The position numbers were made by a program, and so were the translations under genes. The notes under the pieces were generated by a model. The model searched no databases. It saw nothing but the letters and a program-made list of their open reading frames with translations, and had not been told where the DNA came from. DNA of 15,915 nucleotides from JBGRQB01 sp041725875 (GTDB taxonomy: Bacteria; Bacteroidota; Ignavibacteria; Ignavibacteriales; Melioribacteraceae): the NCBI GenBank assembly GCA_041725875.1, contig JBGRQB010000095.1:1-15915 (forward strand), given 5' to 3'. Below, in pieces: positions 1 through 8,281 of this stretch (its first letter is position 1; each line of letters opens with the position of its first letter).

Positions 1-3000
1 TTCCTGACAGTCTCAAGCATTACGGCAGTCATTTCCTGCAATGCATAAGGGTTTTCTTTTTCAAAGAAACTTTTGAGATTTAGGTTTTTACTATCTTCAA
101 CATAAATGTTGTATAAACCATCCCAAAGCTCTCCGTCAACAGCCGCTGGTTTCATCACATTCCAGCCGTAGAGATTTCTAAAACTTTCGGCAAAGGTTTC
201 TGCGGAACTTGCTCCGCCTTCGGTAAGAGGTTTTATATATTTTGAATTGTATAATGTCGATCTTGCTTCAACCCAGATTGCTTCTTTTGCATCCTGTACA
301 TATCCGTGGTGACGATTTCTGTTATCCACAAAATATGCAGATGGATCATTTCCGGTTACCTGACGAATTGTTGCATTTAATCCGCCCATAAATTCGTAAA
401 CGTGATCAAGTGAAATCGGACCCCAGGTATTGGATGATCTTGTGTGAGCTATAACTTCGGTATTCTGAATTGCTGCTTCCATAACACCCGGAATATACGC
501 TCCCCAGTTATCTTTTGTATATACAGCCCCCATATTCTGTAGATACTGCTGAGTAATTTCTTTTTCATCTTCCCATTTATCACCTGCTTCAACCAGACCC
601 ATAATTCCTGTTCCGTAATTTCCATTAACTCCGCCAAAAACTCTGCTTGTTGAGTAAAGTTGCGCATCCTTTGGTGAAAGTCCGCTAGTTTTCATTACTT
701 CTTCGGCTTTGAGTGTTCCATCCTTAACATAGTTTGGGTATTTGTCATTTTCCGCCTCTGAAGCAATTTTAACGGCTTTATTTATTAAAAAGATACGTGA
801 GGCAGCAAAATCTCTGAATTGTCCTGAGGTTTGAACCATTACATCAATTCTTGGTCTGCCAAGTTTTTCAGACGGAATAAGTTTCACACCTTGAACAGTT
901 CCTACTGCGTTTCTTACAGGTTCTACGCCAAGCAGATAAAAAATCTGTGCAACTGTTGAGCCTTGTCCTCTGATAAATTCTCCTCCCCATAACGTGTACG
1001 CCACTTTGCGCGGATATTGACCATTTTTCTTTTTATGATTTTCTATAATCTGATCCGCCATTTCAACACCAAGTTTCCAGGCTTCTTCAGTCGGAGTTCT
1101 TTCAGCATTAATGGCATACATATTTCTCCCGGTCGGAATTGCCTGCGGATTAAATATCGGATCGCCGCCTGAAGATGGTTTTATGTAACCGCCGTTAAGA
1201 GCATTTATAATTGATTCAACTTCTTTATCAGGAGAATATTTTAACGCATCATAATAGTTGTGGATCGATTTTAATGTTGTCCAATAATCATCCAGCGCAG
1301 TGAAATATTCTTTTTTCTTTTCTTTGATTGCATTTAGTTTTTTATCAATAACTTTTTCTGAGTCTTTAATTTTTACAAGAGCCTGATCCCCTGTCAGAAT
1401 TTTTTTCAAAGCTTTTCTGTCAGGAGAACTTTCTTCAATTTTATCAGCCAGTTTTATATTATCCTGATAAAATTTGAAAGTCAGTTTAAGTTCATTTAAT
1501 TTTTCTTCGGAGTAATCTGCAATTTGTTTTGCAAAATCTTTTCCGTTAAAAATTAAAAAGAGTTTTTCCTTTTTTGATGTGACAAACATATCATCAATAA
1601 TCGATTTTTCAATTTTCTCTTTTTCCGATTTGATACTTTCCATTAAATCTTCATCAGATAAAAACTGGTAAGTCAGTTTTCGGTTTTCTTCATTCTGCAT
1701 TAACGCAACCAGTTTTATAATCTCCGGAGCAGCTGCAAGTTCAATCTGCTTTTTCATAGCCGGAATAAATTTGGCCATTTTTCGTGCTTTGTTTAATGTA
1801 CGCGGATTACTGAGTGAAGTTATTTTTTTGAAACGTTCATCTGACTTTGTTTCTAAGATAAGTTTTTTCTTTTCATCATAAGGAGCAATTTTTAATACGA
1901 GTTCTTTAATTTTACTTTCATCTTTTTTTACTTTTTCTTTCTCATTTCCAAGATTGTCAATTGTTGCTTCCCACATCAACATCATTGATGCAAAGAAAAC
2001 ATTTTCATCTTTATATTTCTGACTCTGTTTCCATTCATCAAGTTTTTGCAGATCCGTTTTTGAAATATATTTTTCCGGTGATACACCTTTCTTAAGAACT
2101 GCATCAATCATCTGCAACGATTTTTTTCTGTAATGCTGATCAAAATAAACAACATCATCAATCTCTTTCTGAGTGATTTTGTTTTTCATTTTGTCAAGAT
2201 TTGCCATACTGTATGCAACCGGATCTACGGCAAGCATCCTTGTTGTTTCAATGATCTCCTTTTTAGTGTAACGTTCGCCAAGCGAATATAAACCACTTTG
2301 AATTTTTTCCCTTCCCACAGTATGCAGATATGTTTCGAGTTTATCGAAATCATCTTTAACCATTTCCCTTTTTTCAAAATCATCCATAGCTAGATCTTTA
2401 TGAATATTGTTTTGCATCATAAGAGATTTAATTTCTTCAGTGTATTTATCTTTTAGCTTTATGTTATTTGTTGCAAGATATTCATTAAGTTTTGAATTCA
2501 GAATTGCCATTTTATCTTCCAAACCAGATTCAACAAATGGCGGAGTAAGATGTGTTACCAGTTCGGCATAACTTCTTCTTTTTGCAATCATTCCTTCACC
2601 AACGTTATTTATCACATAATAATAACCGTGCGGTAAATCACCAAGAAGCGCATCTGCCCAATCATAGTTTGATAAACCAACTTGTTTCCAGGGAGTAAAT
2701 TCGAAACTTCCGTGAGTTCCGAAATGCATAATTGCATCTGCTTTAAACTGATTGCGAATCCAGAAATATGTTGCAAGATACGGATATGGCGGAGCTTTGC
2801 GCGCTCCGTGAATAAGTTGAAATTCATTGCTGCCTGTTGCCGGCATTGGCTGAGGAACAAGAACAACATTACCAAACTGTACCTTAGCAACAGCTATATA
2901 ATCATTCCCGTTTTTAATTACATTCATATAATCTCCGGGTAAATCACCATAAAGATTTTTTACTTCTGTAATCATATCAGGGTGTAAATCTTCTTTCATC

Positions 3001-4364
3001 CATTTTGAAAGTGAATCAGCAGGAACCAGTGAAGGATTTCCATTTTTTAAATACTCTTCAATCTTCCCTTTTGCATAAGCCCCTAAAACTCTGCCTTCTT
3101 TTTGAATCAGTTTATAAAGTTCTTTTGAGTTTGAAGGAAGTTTTCCGGTTGTGTATCCTGCTTTTTTAAGCTCTTTTAACATGTTTAGCAGAGATGGGGA
3201 AATTTCTAATCCGGCTGCTACCATTGCGTTTAAGCCCGGACCCTTAAAATAAACCACTGCAAGTTTTTTATCTTTGTTTGGTTTTTGTTTCAGACGAATA
3301 TATTTATCAACCATATTTACAAATGTTGCTGTGCGTTCTGGAATTGACTGATAAATCATATAGCCATTTTCATTTTTGTACATAGCAGCTGTTACATAGG
3401 GTACAATTCCACCATCAAGTTCAGGTGCAATAATACTTTGTGAAAGTAATCCGCCCGACATACCTTTTTGTTCTTTAACCCATTTGTCGTGATCATCATA
3501 AATTATTATTGGACAAAGAACCGGGATATTGTTATCTCTTAAATATTTTAATGTCGAATCAGCCTGAATTGCAGCAAATCTCCCGTGCGGAATATGCACA
3601 ACAAGATCAGGATTAACTTCTTTTATAAATTGGAAACGTTTCGTAAATCCTGCTATCGGGAAAACATTGTAACCTTTGCTTTCCATTTCTTTTAGCAAAC
3701 CATCTGCCGGTCCGCGACTATTAGGTGTTTTGGGTCCGAGATTACTTGTAACCAATAACACACGAGGTTTTTCAGGATCATATTTTCCTGATGATTTATA
3801 AAAGTCGAGATACTCTCCATAGTTTGTGAAAATATCTTCTTCGCCATGATGAAAATAAAAGTTAGTAGGAATTTTCGTAGGTTCGGTTACTTCATCTGAA
3901 AAAAGAGTTTTACCATCAAGAATTCTTCTCGAGTAATTTAACATCTTTGCAAAGTTTTTAGAACCGCTGTTCATCATACATTTTTCAATGTAAGCTAAAT
4001 CATCACCGCCAAGATTTGATAATTTCAATCCGGCAGAAGTTGCATAAAGATAGATATAAACACCGTTTTCTTCTGCTTCTTTAAAGATTTGCTTTTGCTT
4101 TTCGTTTAATCTTAATCCCATTCCAAAAACAAATATTGCATCATAGGAATTAAGTGATTGCAGGCCATCCCCTTTTACTTTTATTTTGTCAATGCTGATA
4201 AATGAATTATCATTTGCTTCAATTATATCAGCATAAAAAGGATCGTTGAAATTTATTAATGCGATTTTTGTAGGAGCTATATAAACTGAATAGGTAAAAT
4301 AAATTCCTGAAACAGTAATAACAGCCAGCAAAATCAGTAATATTTTTTTTATAATTTTTTTCAT
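1..4364 (-). CDS. hmuS: HmuS-like membrane-anchored CobN/ChlH-family chelatase (putative heme dechelatase), 3' end missing
   Basis: The frame opens at an ATG at 4364 and stays open to the left edge, giving 1454 residues without a stop. Residues about 5-27 form a hydrophobic N-terminal anchor after a Lys-rich start, so the body should lie in the periplasm. CobN/magnesium-chelatase H motifs follow in family order: FYFHHG (169-174), LDGGIVPYVTA, KPNKDKKLAVVYFKGPG, FGNVVLVPQP, HFGTHG (547-552), EGMIAKRRSY and IPTGRN (1076-1081). A Lys/Glu-rich, helix-prone stretch of roughly 400 residues (about 620-1045) separates the last two. The ending (NPYALQEMTAV) resembles the last helix of CobN, so few residues should be missing. 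In Porphyromonas and Bacteroides, HmuS is the CobN homologue of the heme operon and has been linked to reductive iron removal from heme. No cobalamin genes are nearby, so B12 cobaltochelatase is unlikely. It follows hmuV by 48 bases; the Shine-Dalgarno (AAAGG, about 10 bases upstream) is loosely spaced. Family is sure; substrate is inferred from context. Confidence 0.88.
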   Translation of the reverse strand, partial: MKKIIKKILLILLAVITVSGIYFTYSVYIAPTKIALINFNDPFYADIIEANDNSFISIDKIKVKGDGLQSLNSYDAIFVFGMGLRLNEKQKQIFKEAEENGVYIYLYATSAGLKLSNLGGDDLAYIEKCMMNSGSKNFAKMLNYSRRILDGKTLFSDEVTEPTKIPTNFYFHHGEEDIFTNYGEYLDFYKSSGKYDPEKPRVLLVTSNLGPKTPNSRGPADGLLKEMESKGYNVFPIAGFTKRFQFIKEVNPDLVVHIPHGRFAAIQADSTLKYLRDNNIPVLCPIIIYDDHDKWVKEQKGMSGGLLSQSIIAPELDGGIVPYVTAAMYKNENGYMIYQSIPERTATFVNMVDKYIRLKQKPNKDKKLAVVYFKGPGLNAMVAAGLEISPSLLNMLKELKKAGYTTGKLPSNSKELYKLIQKEGRVLGAYAKGKIEEYLKNGNPSLVPADSLSKWMKEDLHPDMITEVKNLYGDLPGDYMNVIKNGNDYIAVAKVQFGNVVLVPQPMPATGSNEFQLIHGARKAPPYPYLATYFWIRNQFKADAIMHFGTHGSFEFTPWKQVGLSNYDWADALLGDLPHGYYYVINNVGEGMIAKRRSYAELVTHLTPPFVESGLEDKMAILNSKLNEYLATNNIKLKDKYTEEIKSLMMQNNIHKDLAMDDFEKREMVKDDFDKLETYLHTVGREKIQSGLYSLGERYTKKEIIETTRMLAVDPVAYSMANLDKMKNKITQKEIDDVVYFDQHYRKKSLQMIDAVLKKGVSPEKYISKTDLQKLDEWKQSQKYKDENVFFASMMLMWEATIDNLGNEKEKVKKDESKIKELVLKIAPYDEKKKLILETKSDERFKKITSLSNPRTLNKARKMAKFIPAMKKQIELAAAPEIIKLVALMQNEENRKLTYQFLSDEDLMESIKSEKEKIEKSIIDDMFVTSKKEKLFLIFNGKDFAKQIADYSEEKLNELKLTFKFYQDNIKLADKIEESSPDRKALKKILTGDQALVKIKDSEKVIDKKLNAIKEKKKEYFTALDDYWTTLKSIHNYYDALKYSPDKEVESIINALNGGYIKPSSGGDPIFNPQAIPTGRNMYAINAERTPTEEAWKLGVEMADQIIENHKKKNGQYPRKVAYTLWGGEFIRGQGSTVAQIFYLLGVEPVRNAVGTVQGVKLIPSEKLGRPRIDVMVQTSGQFRDFAASRIFLINKAVKIASEAENDKYPNYVKDGTLKAEEVMKTSGLSPKDAQLYSTSRVFGGVNGNYGTGIMGLVEAGDKWEDEKEITQQYLQNMGAVYTKDNWGAYIPGVMEAAIQNTEVIAHTRSSNTWGPISLDHVYEFMGGLNATIRQVTGNDPSAYFVDNRNRHHGYVQDAKEAIWVEARSTLYNSKYIKPLTEGGASSAETFAESFRNLYGWNVMKPAAVDGELWDGLYNIYVEDSKNLNLKSFFEKENPYALQEMTAVMLETVR

Positions 4365-4412
4365 CTAATATTAACCTTTTTCATCAGTTGATATTTATAT
4401 ATTGAGTTTGTT

Positions 4413-4742
4413 TTATTCCGGTACATAAATTATTTCACCATTTTCAAGCTGGTAAGCGACACCAATTTTTTTGCCTTTTCCGTCACCGCCTGAAGTTTTG
4501 TTTGAAGCTTTATATTTTTCTATTTTCTTACCTTTTTTCACAATGATTTCCATATCCTCTTTACCGGGATTTTTAATCATTGTCATCTCTTCCTGAGTCA
4601 AAACTTCATTCATCTTCAAAAAAGTTACAAGAGAAACCATTAGTGCAACTGCAAAAACCATCGACACATCAAACAGATTAGCCATTCCTGACAATGGATC
4701 GTTATCGCTGCCATCAAATTTATTTATCCAGTTATACTTCAT
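4413..4742 (-). CDS. hmuV: HmuV-like DUF2149 protein, ExbD-like single-span partner of HmuU
   Basis: This 109-residue protein has a short cytoplasmic N-terminus, one membrane span (about 21-42) and a Lys-rich C-terminal domain ending in a beta-like segment (GEIIYVPE). The stretch DPLSGMANLFDVSMVFAVAL is characteristic of the DUF2149 family, usually encoded beside MotA/TolQ/ExbB and CobN-like genes in Bacteroidota and some archaea. Asp25 (LFDV) sits at the start of the span, just where ExbD and TolR carry the proton-translocating Asp (IDV). This suggests, without proving, that it is the ExbD-like half of a proton-driven complex. Its start codon lies 11 bases inside the end of hmuU, with an AGGT Shine-Dalgarno, so the two are probably translationally coupled. 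It matches HmuV of the Porphyromonas hmu operon in type and neighbourhood. Confidence 0.85.
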   Translation of the reverse strand: MKYNWINKFDGSDNDPLSGMANLFDVSMVFAVALMVSLVTFLKMNEVLTQEEMTMIKNPGKEDMEIIVKKGKKIEKYKASNKTSGGDGKGKKIGVAYQLENGEIIYVPE

Positions 4743-5367
4743 GAGTTACCTGCATATTTAACTCAGGTTGATTTATTTTACTTTCACTGGCAAGCTCAAA
4801 AAGGTAAGTCAAATTTTTAAGATCTTCTATAAACCATCTCTTTTTAATTTCACCAATGATGAAACCGACTGCGCCTATAAATACACCTACGACAGTCGTT
4901 GAAAAAGCGATTTGCATATTTCTTGCCATCATATCCATATCACCTGCTGCAAGTCCGACAAGTGCCGGTCCCATTGGAATTAATGTTCCCATCAAACCGA
5001 GCATTGGTCCGACACGCATAATGATTTTAGTTTTTTCAAGTTCTTTTTGAATATCAGTTTCCATATCACCAAGAAATTTTTCCGAGTGAATTTTTTGCCA
5101 GTTTGCATCGAGTAGTTTTCTAAGATATTTCGAACATAAATTACTTAGAGATGCAGAATCTTCTAATTCAAGTTCATCAAATTTTCTTACTACAGCATCA
5201 GAAATAAGAATGTTAAACTTTTGAGTGAATCGTTTTCGGTTTATATAAATTCCGTAAAACTGCCCAATAAGCATAAGGGCTTTTATAAAAAAGAAAATTA
5301 AAATCAAAATCACAGGTATCAACAATCCGGTTGATATCAGGTAAAGAATGTTGTTAATCGTTTCCAT
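4732..5367 (-). CDS. hmuU: HmuU-like MotA/TolQ/ExbB proton-channel family protein
   Basis: This is a 211-residue inner-membrane protein with three predicted spans (about 13-35, 115-140 and 152-172) and a helical cytoplasmic loop between the first two, the layout of ExbB/TolQ. The hallmark segment runs from RVGPMLGLMGTLIPMGPAL (118-136) to the last span, FSTTVVGVFIGAVGF (155-169), where ExbB-type proteins line the proton path. With HmuV it could form an ExbB/ExbD-type motor. Whether that motor drives TonB or works on the neighbouring HmuS is not known; no tonB gene is visible here. Its ATG lies 31 bases inside hmuT, with a GGAG Shine-Dalgarno 7 bases upstream, which argues for tight co-expression. 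Family assignment is strong; the partner is inferred. Confidence 0.9.
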   Translation of the reverse strand: METINNILYLISTGLLIPVILILIFFFIKALMLIGQFYGIYINRKRFTQKFNILISDAVVRKFDELELEDSASLSNLCSKYLRKLLDANWQKIHSEKFLGDMETDIQKELEKTKIIMRVGPMLGLMGTLIPMGPALVGLAAGDMDMMARNMQIAFSTTVVGVFIGAVGFIIGEIKKRWFIEDLKNLTYLFELASESKINQPELNMQVTHEV

Positions 5368-6047
5368 AATTTTTCTCCAAATCCATACTTATGGTTCAGA
5401 TAACCTGAACCTAAAACAAATAACATTACAACTATTGTGTATATGGTTGATAAATAATTGTATTCAATTTTTTTTCCGTTTAAATCAATTCCGAGTAACA
5501 GTACAGGCAGAAACATTGCAAGTGCAATTTGAAAAAGAGTTATTAAAGCTGATAATTCTATTCGTAATTCCCATTGCTTTATAATTGCTTTTGTTAAAAA
5601 ATAACCAACAATACCTAACACCATAACTGCTGTTGAAAATATAACAGCCAATAGCAGATATGAATATCCGTGGATGTTGTTAAACAAGAAAATTTCCACT
5701 GCAAGTAATCCGAGCAGAAATACAACAGGCGGAGTTAGTGAAAGGAGTTTTAAAAAACGGTTTGAAGATTTAGATAATCTTCCATTTATTAATTGTATTA
5801 TTAAAATAAATTTAATCAGTGATTCCGCAATTTGATATGCAGCTATTCCTGCCATCAGTTCGTAACTTGAAAGAAGTTCAGAAAACTTTGTTGTGTTTAT
5901 TTCAGAGGCAGTTAGTTGAGTTAAAACAAAAGTTACACCCAGAAAAATTATGTTTAATACAACATTAAGTTTCTTTTCTATTAATGACAGATTCAGCAAC
6001 CAGGTTGCAACTGAAAAAAGAAATAATATAACGAGAATAAGCAACAT
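5337..6047 (-). CDS. hmuT: HmuT-like polytopic inner-membrane protein
   Basis: This 236-residue protein is very hydrophobic, with about seven predicted membrane spans (near 1-20, 28-46, 62-86, 104-124, 128-152, 162-190 and 203-222) and no recognisable catalytic or ATPase motif. I do not recognise a named domain. The assignment to HmuT rests on size, membrane character and position between the heme receptors and the hmuUV pair, as in the hmu operon of Porphyromonas gingivalis. The start ATG is one base past the stop of the PepSY gene and has a strong AGGAGG Shine-Dalgarno formed by the last codons of that gene. The 3' end overlaps hmuU by 31 bases. It could be a membrane subunit that docks HmuU/V to HmuS or a transporter for iron or porphyrin; the sequence does not decide. 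Confidence 0.65.
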   Translation of the reverse strand: MLLILVILFLFSVATWLLNLSLIEKKLNVVLNIIFLGVTFVLTQLTASEINTTKFSELLSSYELMAGIAAYQIAESLIKFILIIQLINGRLSKSSNRFLKLLSLTPPVVFLLGLLAVEIFLFNNIHGYSYLLLAVIFSTAVMVLGIVGYFLTKAIIKQWELRIELSALITLFQIALAMFLPVLLLGIDLNGKKIEYNYLSTIYTIVVMLFVLGSGYLNHKYGFGEKLWKRLTTFFT

Positions 6048-6048
6048 A

Positions 6049-7599
6049 TTATTTCCTCCTTTTTTTGAGCTTTATTATCAGCCAGTCAACAATGCCGGTC
6101 AGTAAAACTATTAATGTTAACAAAGCGCCAAGCGGAACCAGCAACATATAAAATGAGCCGAGCAGAGATCTGAAATATCTTCCGTTATGAATTTCAAACA
6201 AAACGTTCCAAAGTGACATTGAGAAATTTTCTCTTAACTGATCAGGCATTTTAAATCTGTAACCTGAAAGTTTTTTATCACCCGAAATCATTCCCTGACC
6301 ATGTGTAAAAATAAGTGAAAGATTTTCAGAGTTGTGATAGCCGGTAATCATATATTTGGCAGGACGAAAAGAAGGTGCAAATTTCACTTCTTCTTTTTTT
6401 ACCATATCAAAAATTTTGTTTTGGGTGTTGACAGAAAACAATCCACTGAATGAACCAAGTATCAAATTATTGTTTTTATATTCAAGAACAGTTGCTCCCA
6501 TCGGGAATGGTCTTATCGGTAATTTCATCTTCTGAAATGGTTGAGATAAATCGATATTTCCTTCCCATAATCCGTCTGTGCAATCAAGCACAAAAGTATT
6601 TTTCTGCGGATTGATAGTTGCATTTCTGATTTTGTCTTCCCATTTATTTTCTGATAAAAATCCGGGATAATATTTTGTGTCAATGGAACCGCGAGCAATT
6701 AAAATCATTGCGGGCGGACGCATAAAAAATCCGGTTAAAGTTATCAGAATTAAAATTAATGCAAACCAGATTCCAAGTTTAAGATGATGCTTCCACATAA
6801 AATTCATTGTGTCAGCTTTTCCACGAAAGATTTTTTTGAATTTTAACTTGGTCATAAGTTTATTTTTACCGGGAAAGTACCAGATGTAAAAAGCTGATAC
6901 AGATAAAAATATCATTATGATTCCGGCCAGATCAAAGAGAAGCTTTCCGGGTAAGCCCCAGACGCTTCCATCGTGCAGATGAAAAAATAACTTGATCAGA
7001 GAGACTTTTTCCTTTCCTGCTTCTCTGAACATTTTCTTTTTTTCAAAGCTTAAGTTTTTGATATTCAAATCTGAAACAAAAAGAGCCGATCGGGTAAAAA
7101 GAAAAAGTTTATTATCCCTTTTTAGAATTTTTACAGCACGTTCATTGTTGTTTTCATATTCCGGTTTATCCCATTTATCTTTTTCCAAATCATATAAGTA
7201 TAATCCTCTATTTGTACACGCTAATAAAACTTTGCCGGTTTCAGTTTCGTGCAAATAAAGGGAATATGTTTTTCTGTTAAATGGAGATTCGGGAAAACCG
7301 TTTTTTACCAAATTCTCAAAACTGTAACCGCCGTCTGTGGATTTCCAAACACCTGACTTCCCTGCTGCAAAGAGAAGTTTTTCATCAGTTTCAGATTTTT
7401 CCACAGTTACCAATGCACTGCGGTTCCAGTTTGTATAGTGATATTCATCGGGAATAAGCCATCCCGGAACGGAAATGTTACTTATTAAATCAGGGTGATT
7501 TAATAAAATTCCGGAGATGCTCATCCAGATAAGGAAAAGTATTACTACTAATCCTAAATATTTATGCAGCCATCTCGATATTTTTTTTATAATTCTCAT
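6049..7599 (-). CDS. PepSY-type four-span membrane protein with Asp-box ectodomain (putative heme/iron reductase)
   Basis: This 516-residue protein has four predicted spans (about 15-34, 222-242, 275-295 and 482-505) in the arrangement of PepSY-associated transmembrane proteins, beginning with the typical RWLHKYLGL. Histidines precede each span: H12, H207/H209 (HLHDG), H271/H272 (WKHHLKLGIW) and H471 (EIHNG). In related proteins such residues may bind heme, and some family members (for example FoxB) reduce siderophore-bound iron. The two large loops (about 40-205 and 305-460) face the periplasm and look beta-rich. The first holds a clear Asp-box, STDGGYSF (87-94), as in Ycf48- or sialidase-type propeller blades, followed by short repeats such as GLYLYDL. 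The second has WEGNIDL and GLFSVNT. A reductase feeding electrons to heme or freed iron would fit the operon, but this is inference. It follows the lipoprotein gene by 38 bases with a weak ribosome site. Confidence 0.75.
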   Translation of the reverse strand: MRIIKKISRWLHKYLGLVVILFLIWMSISGILLNHPDLISNISVPGWLIPDEYHYTNWNRSALVTVEKSETDEKLLFAAGKSGVWKSTDGGYSFENLVKNGFPESPFNRKTYSLYLHETETGKVLLACTNRGLYLYDLEKDKWDKPEYENNNERAVKILKRDNKLFLFTRSALFVSDLNIKNLSFEKKKMFREAGKEKVSLIKLFFHLHDGSVWGLPGKLLFDLAGIIMIFLSVSAFYIWYFPGKNKLMTKLKFKKIFRGKADTMNFMWKHHLKLGIWFALILILITLTGFFMRPPAMILIARGSIDTKYYPGFLSENKWEDKIRNATINPQKNTFVLDCTDGLWEGNIDLSQPFQKMKLPIRPFPMGATVLEYKNNNLILGSFSGLFSVNTQNKIFDMVKKEEVKFAPSFRPAKYMITGYHNSENLSLIFTHGQGMISGDKKLSGYRFKMPDQLRENFSMSLWNVLFEIHNGRYFRSLLGSFYMLLVPLGALLTLIVLLTGIVDWLIIKLKKRRK

Positions 7600-7637
7600 T
7601 GCTGTTGTGTTTTCCAGTTTTTTCTCTGACGTGAAGA

Positions 7638-8267
7638 TTATTTTCCGGTAAGGTTTTTGCTCCCGTCAGGTTGATATAAATATTTAAATTTTAACGCGCC
7701 TGAATTTCCGCCGTCATCATAAAAATTCAGACCAATATATTTCACATATTTTCCATCAGCAGTTTTTATTACATAAATATGATTGTTAGGATCGTATGAA
7801 GGTGGCGGACCTGAAAACTTTATTGAAGTTCCCATAGTTATAGAACCCGGAACGTCAACTGTTGGAGGAGGAAACCCGCCAGAGATATCTTCAACAATTT
7901 TTATTGTTTCATCTGCTACATATCCGCTGGTTGGAGCAGTTACAACTTCTTCAAATTTTTTCATACCCATATCAGCTACAGCAGCCATTCCTTTACCTGA
8001 TTGTCCGCCATTGGTTCTTACATTATTTCTGTGAAAAGCAATATCCCAGTCATTTGAGTTTTTGAAGTCTGTAACAGAAACTGTATCTCCTTTTGAAAAG
8101 GAAAAGTAAACCCATTTTGTATATGATTTAACATTCAATGTTACTGTCTTGCTTACCAGTTCAACTGTCGGTGTAGTTGGTTCTGTGGGATTGTCGTCAT
8201 CCGAGCAGGCAGTAAAGGTAAATAGTATTAAAACTATGCTTAGATAGAAAAATATTTTTTTGCTCAT
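7638..8267 (-). CDS. hmuY: HmuY-like heme-binding surface lipoprotein (second copy)
   Basis: This 209-residue protein starts with a lipoprotein signal peptide; the lipobox LFTFTAC places the lipid-modified cysteine at residue 21. The next residues, SDDD, resemble the acidic lipoprotein export signal that sends Bacteroidota lipoproteins to the outer face of the outer membrane. The body (about 38-205) matches the HmuY fold family through KWVYFSFSKGDT, NDWDIAFHR and RTNGG, and ends in FKYLYQPDGS. In P. gingivalis, HmuY binds heme through two histidines; here H79 in DIAFHR is a candidate ligand, aligned with a Met in the first copy. The gene follows its receptor by 14 bases with an AAGGA Shine-Dalgarno. 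It is expected to capture heme at the cell surface and pass it to the adjacent receptor. Family is well supported; the ligand is inferred. Confidence 0.85.
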   Translation of the reverse strand: MSKKIFFYLSIVLILFTFTACSDDDNPTEPTTPTVELVSKTVTLNVKSYTKWVYFSFSKGDTVSVTDFKNSNDWDIAFHRNNVRTNGGQSGKGMAAVADMGMKKFEEVVTAPTSGYVADETIKIVEDISGGFPPPTVDVPGSITMGTSIKFSGPPPSYDPNNHIYVIKTADGKYVKYIGLNFYDDGGNSGALKFKYLYQPDGSKNLTGK

Positions 8268-8281
8268 TTTTATTCCTTGTT

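Noticed and set aside
449..667. A 72-codon frame inside hmuS on the minus strand
   Set aside because: It is an alternate frame of the conserved CobN C-terminal region.
2612..2942. Open frames of 86-92 codons on both strands inside hmuS
   Set aside because: They overlap the conserved CobN core in other frames, have no ribosome site and no family features.
1..4364. Cobaltochelatase CobN for vitamin B12 synthesis
   Set aside because: No CobS/CobT or other cobalamin genes are present, the protein has an N-terminal membrane anchor, and the neighbours are HmuY/HmuR heme-uptake genes. HmuS fits better.
4341..4364. Poly-T run at the beginning of hmuS as a terminator
   Set aside because: On the coding strand it is a run of A, from Lys and Ile codons of the signal anchor, and no GC stem precedes it.
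4856..5584. Plus-strand frames opposite hmuU and hmuT
   Set aside because: They are antisense shadows of well-supported membrane protein genes with overlapping, coupled starts.
7783..8065. Two plus-strand frames opposite the HmuY-like lipoprotein
   Set aside because: They are antisense to a conserved HmuY domain and lack ribosome sites or recognisable content.
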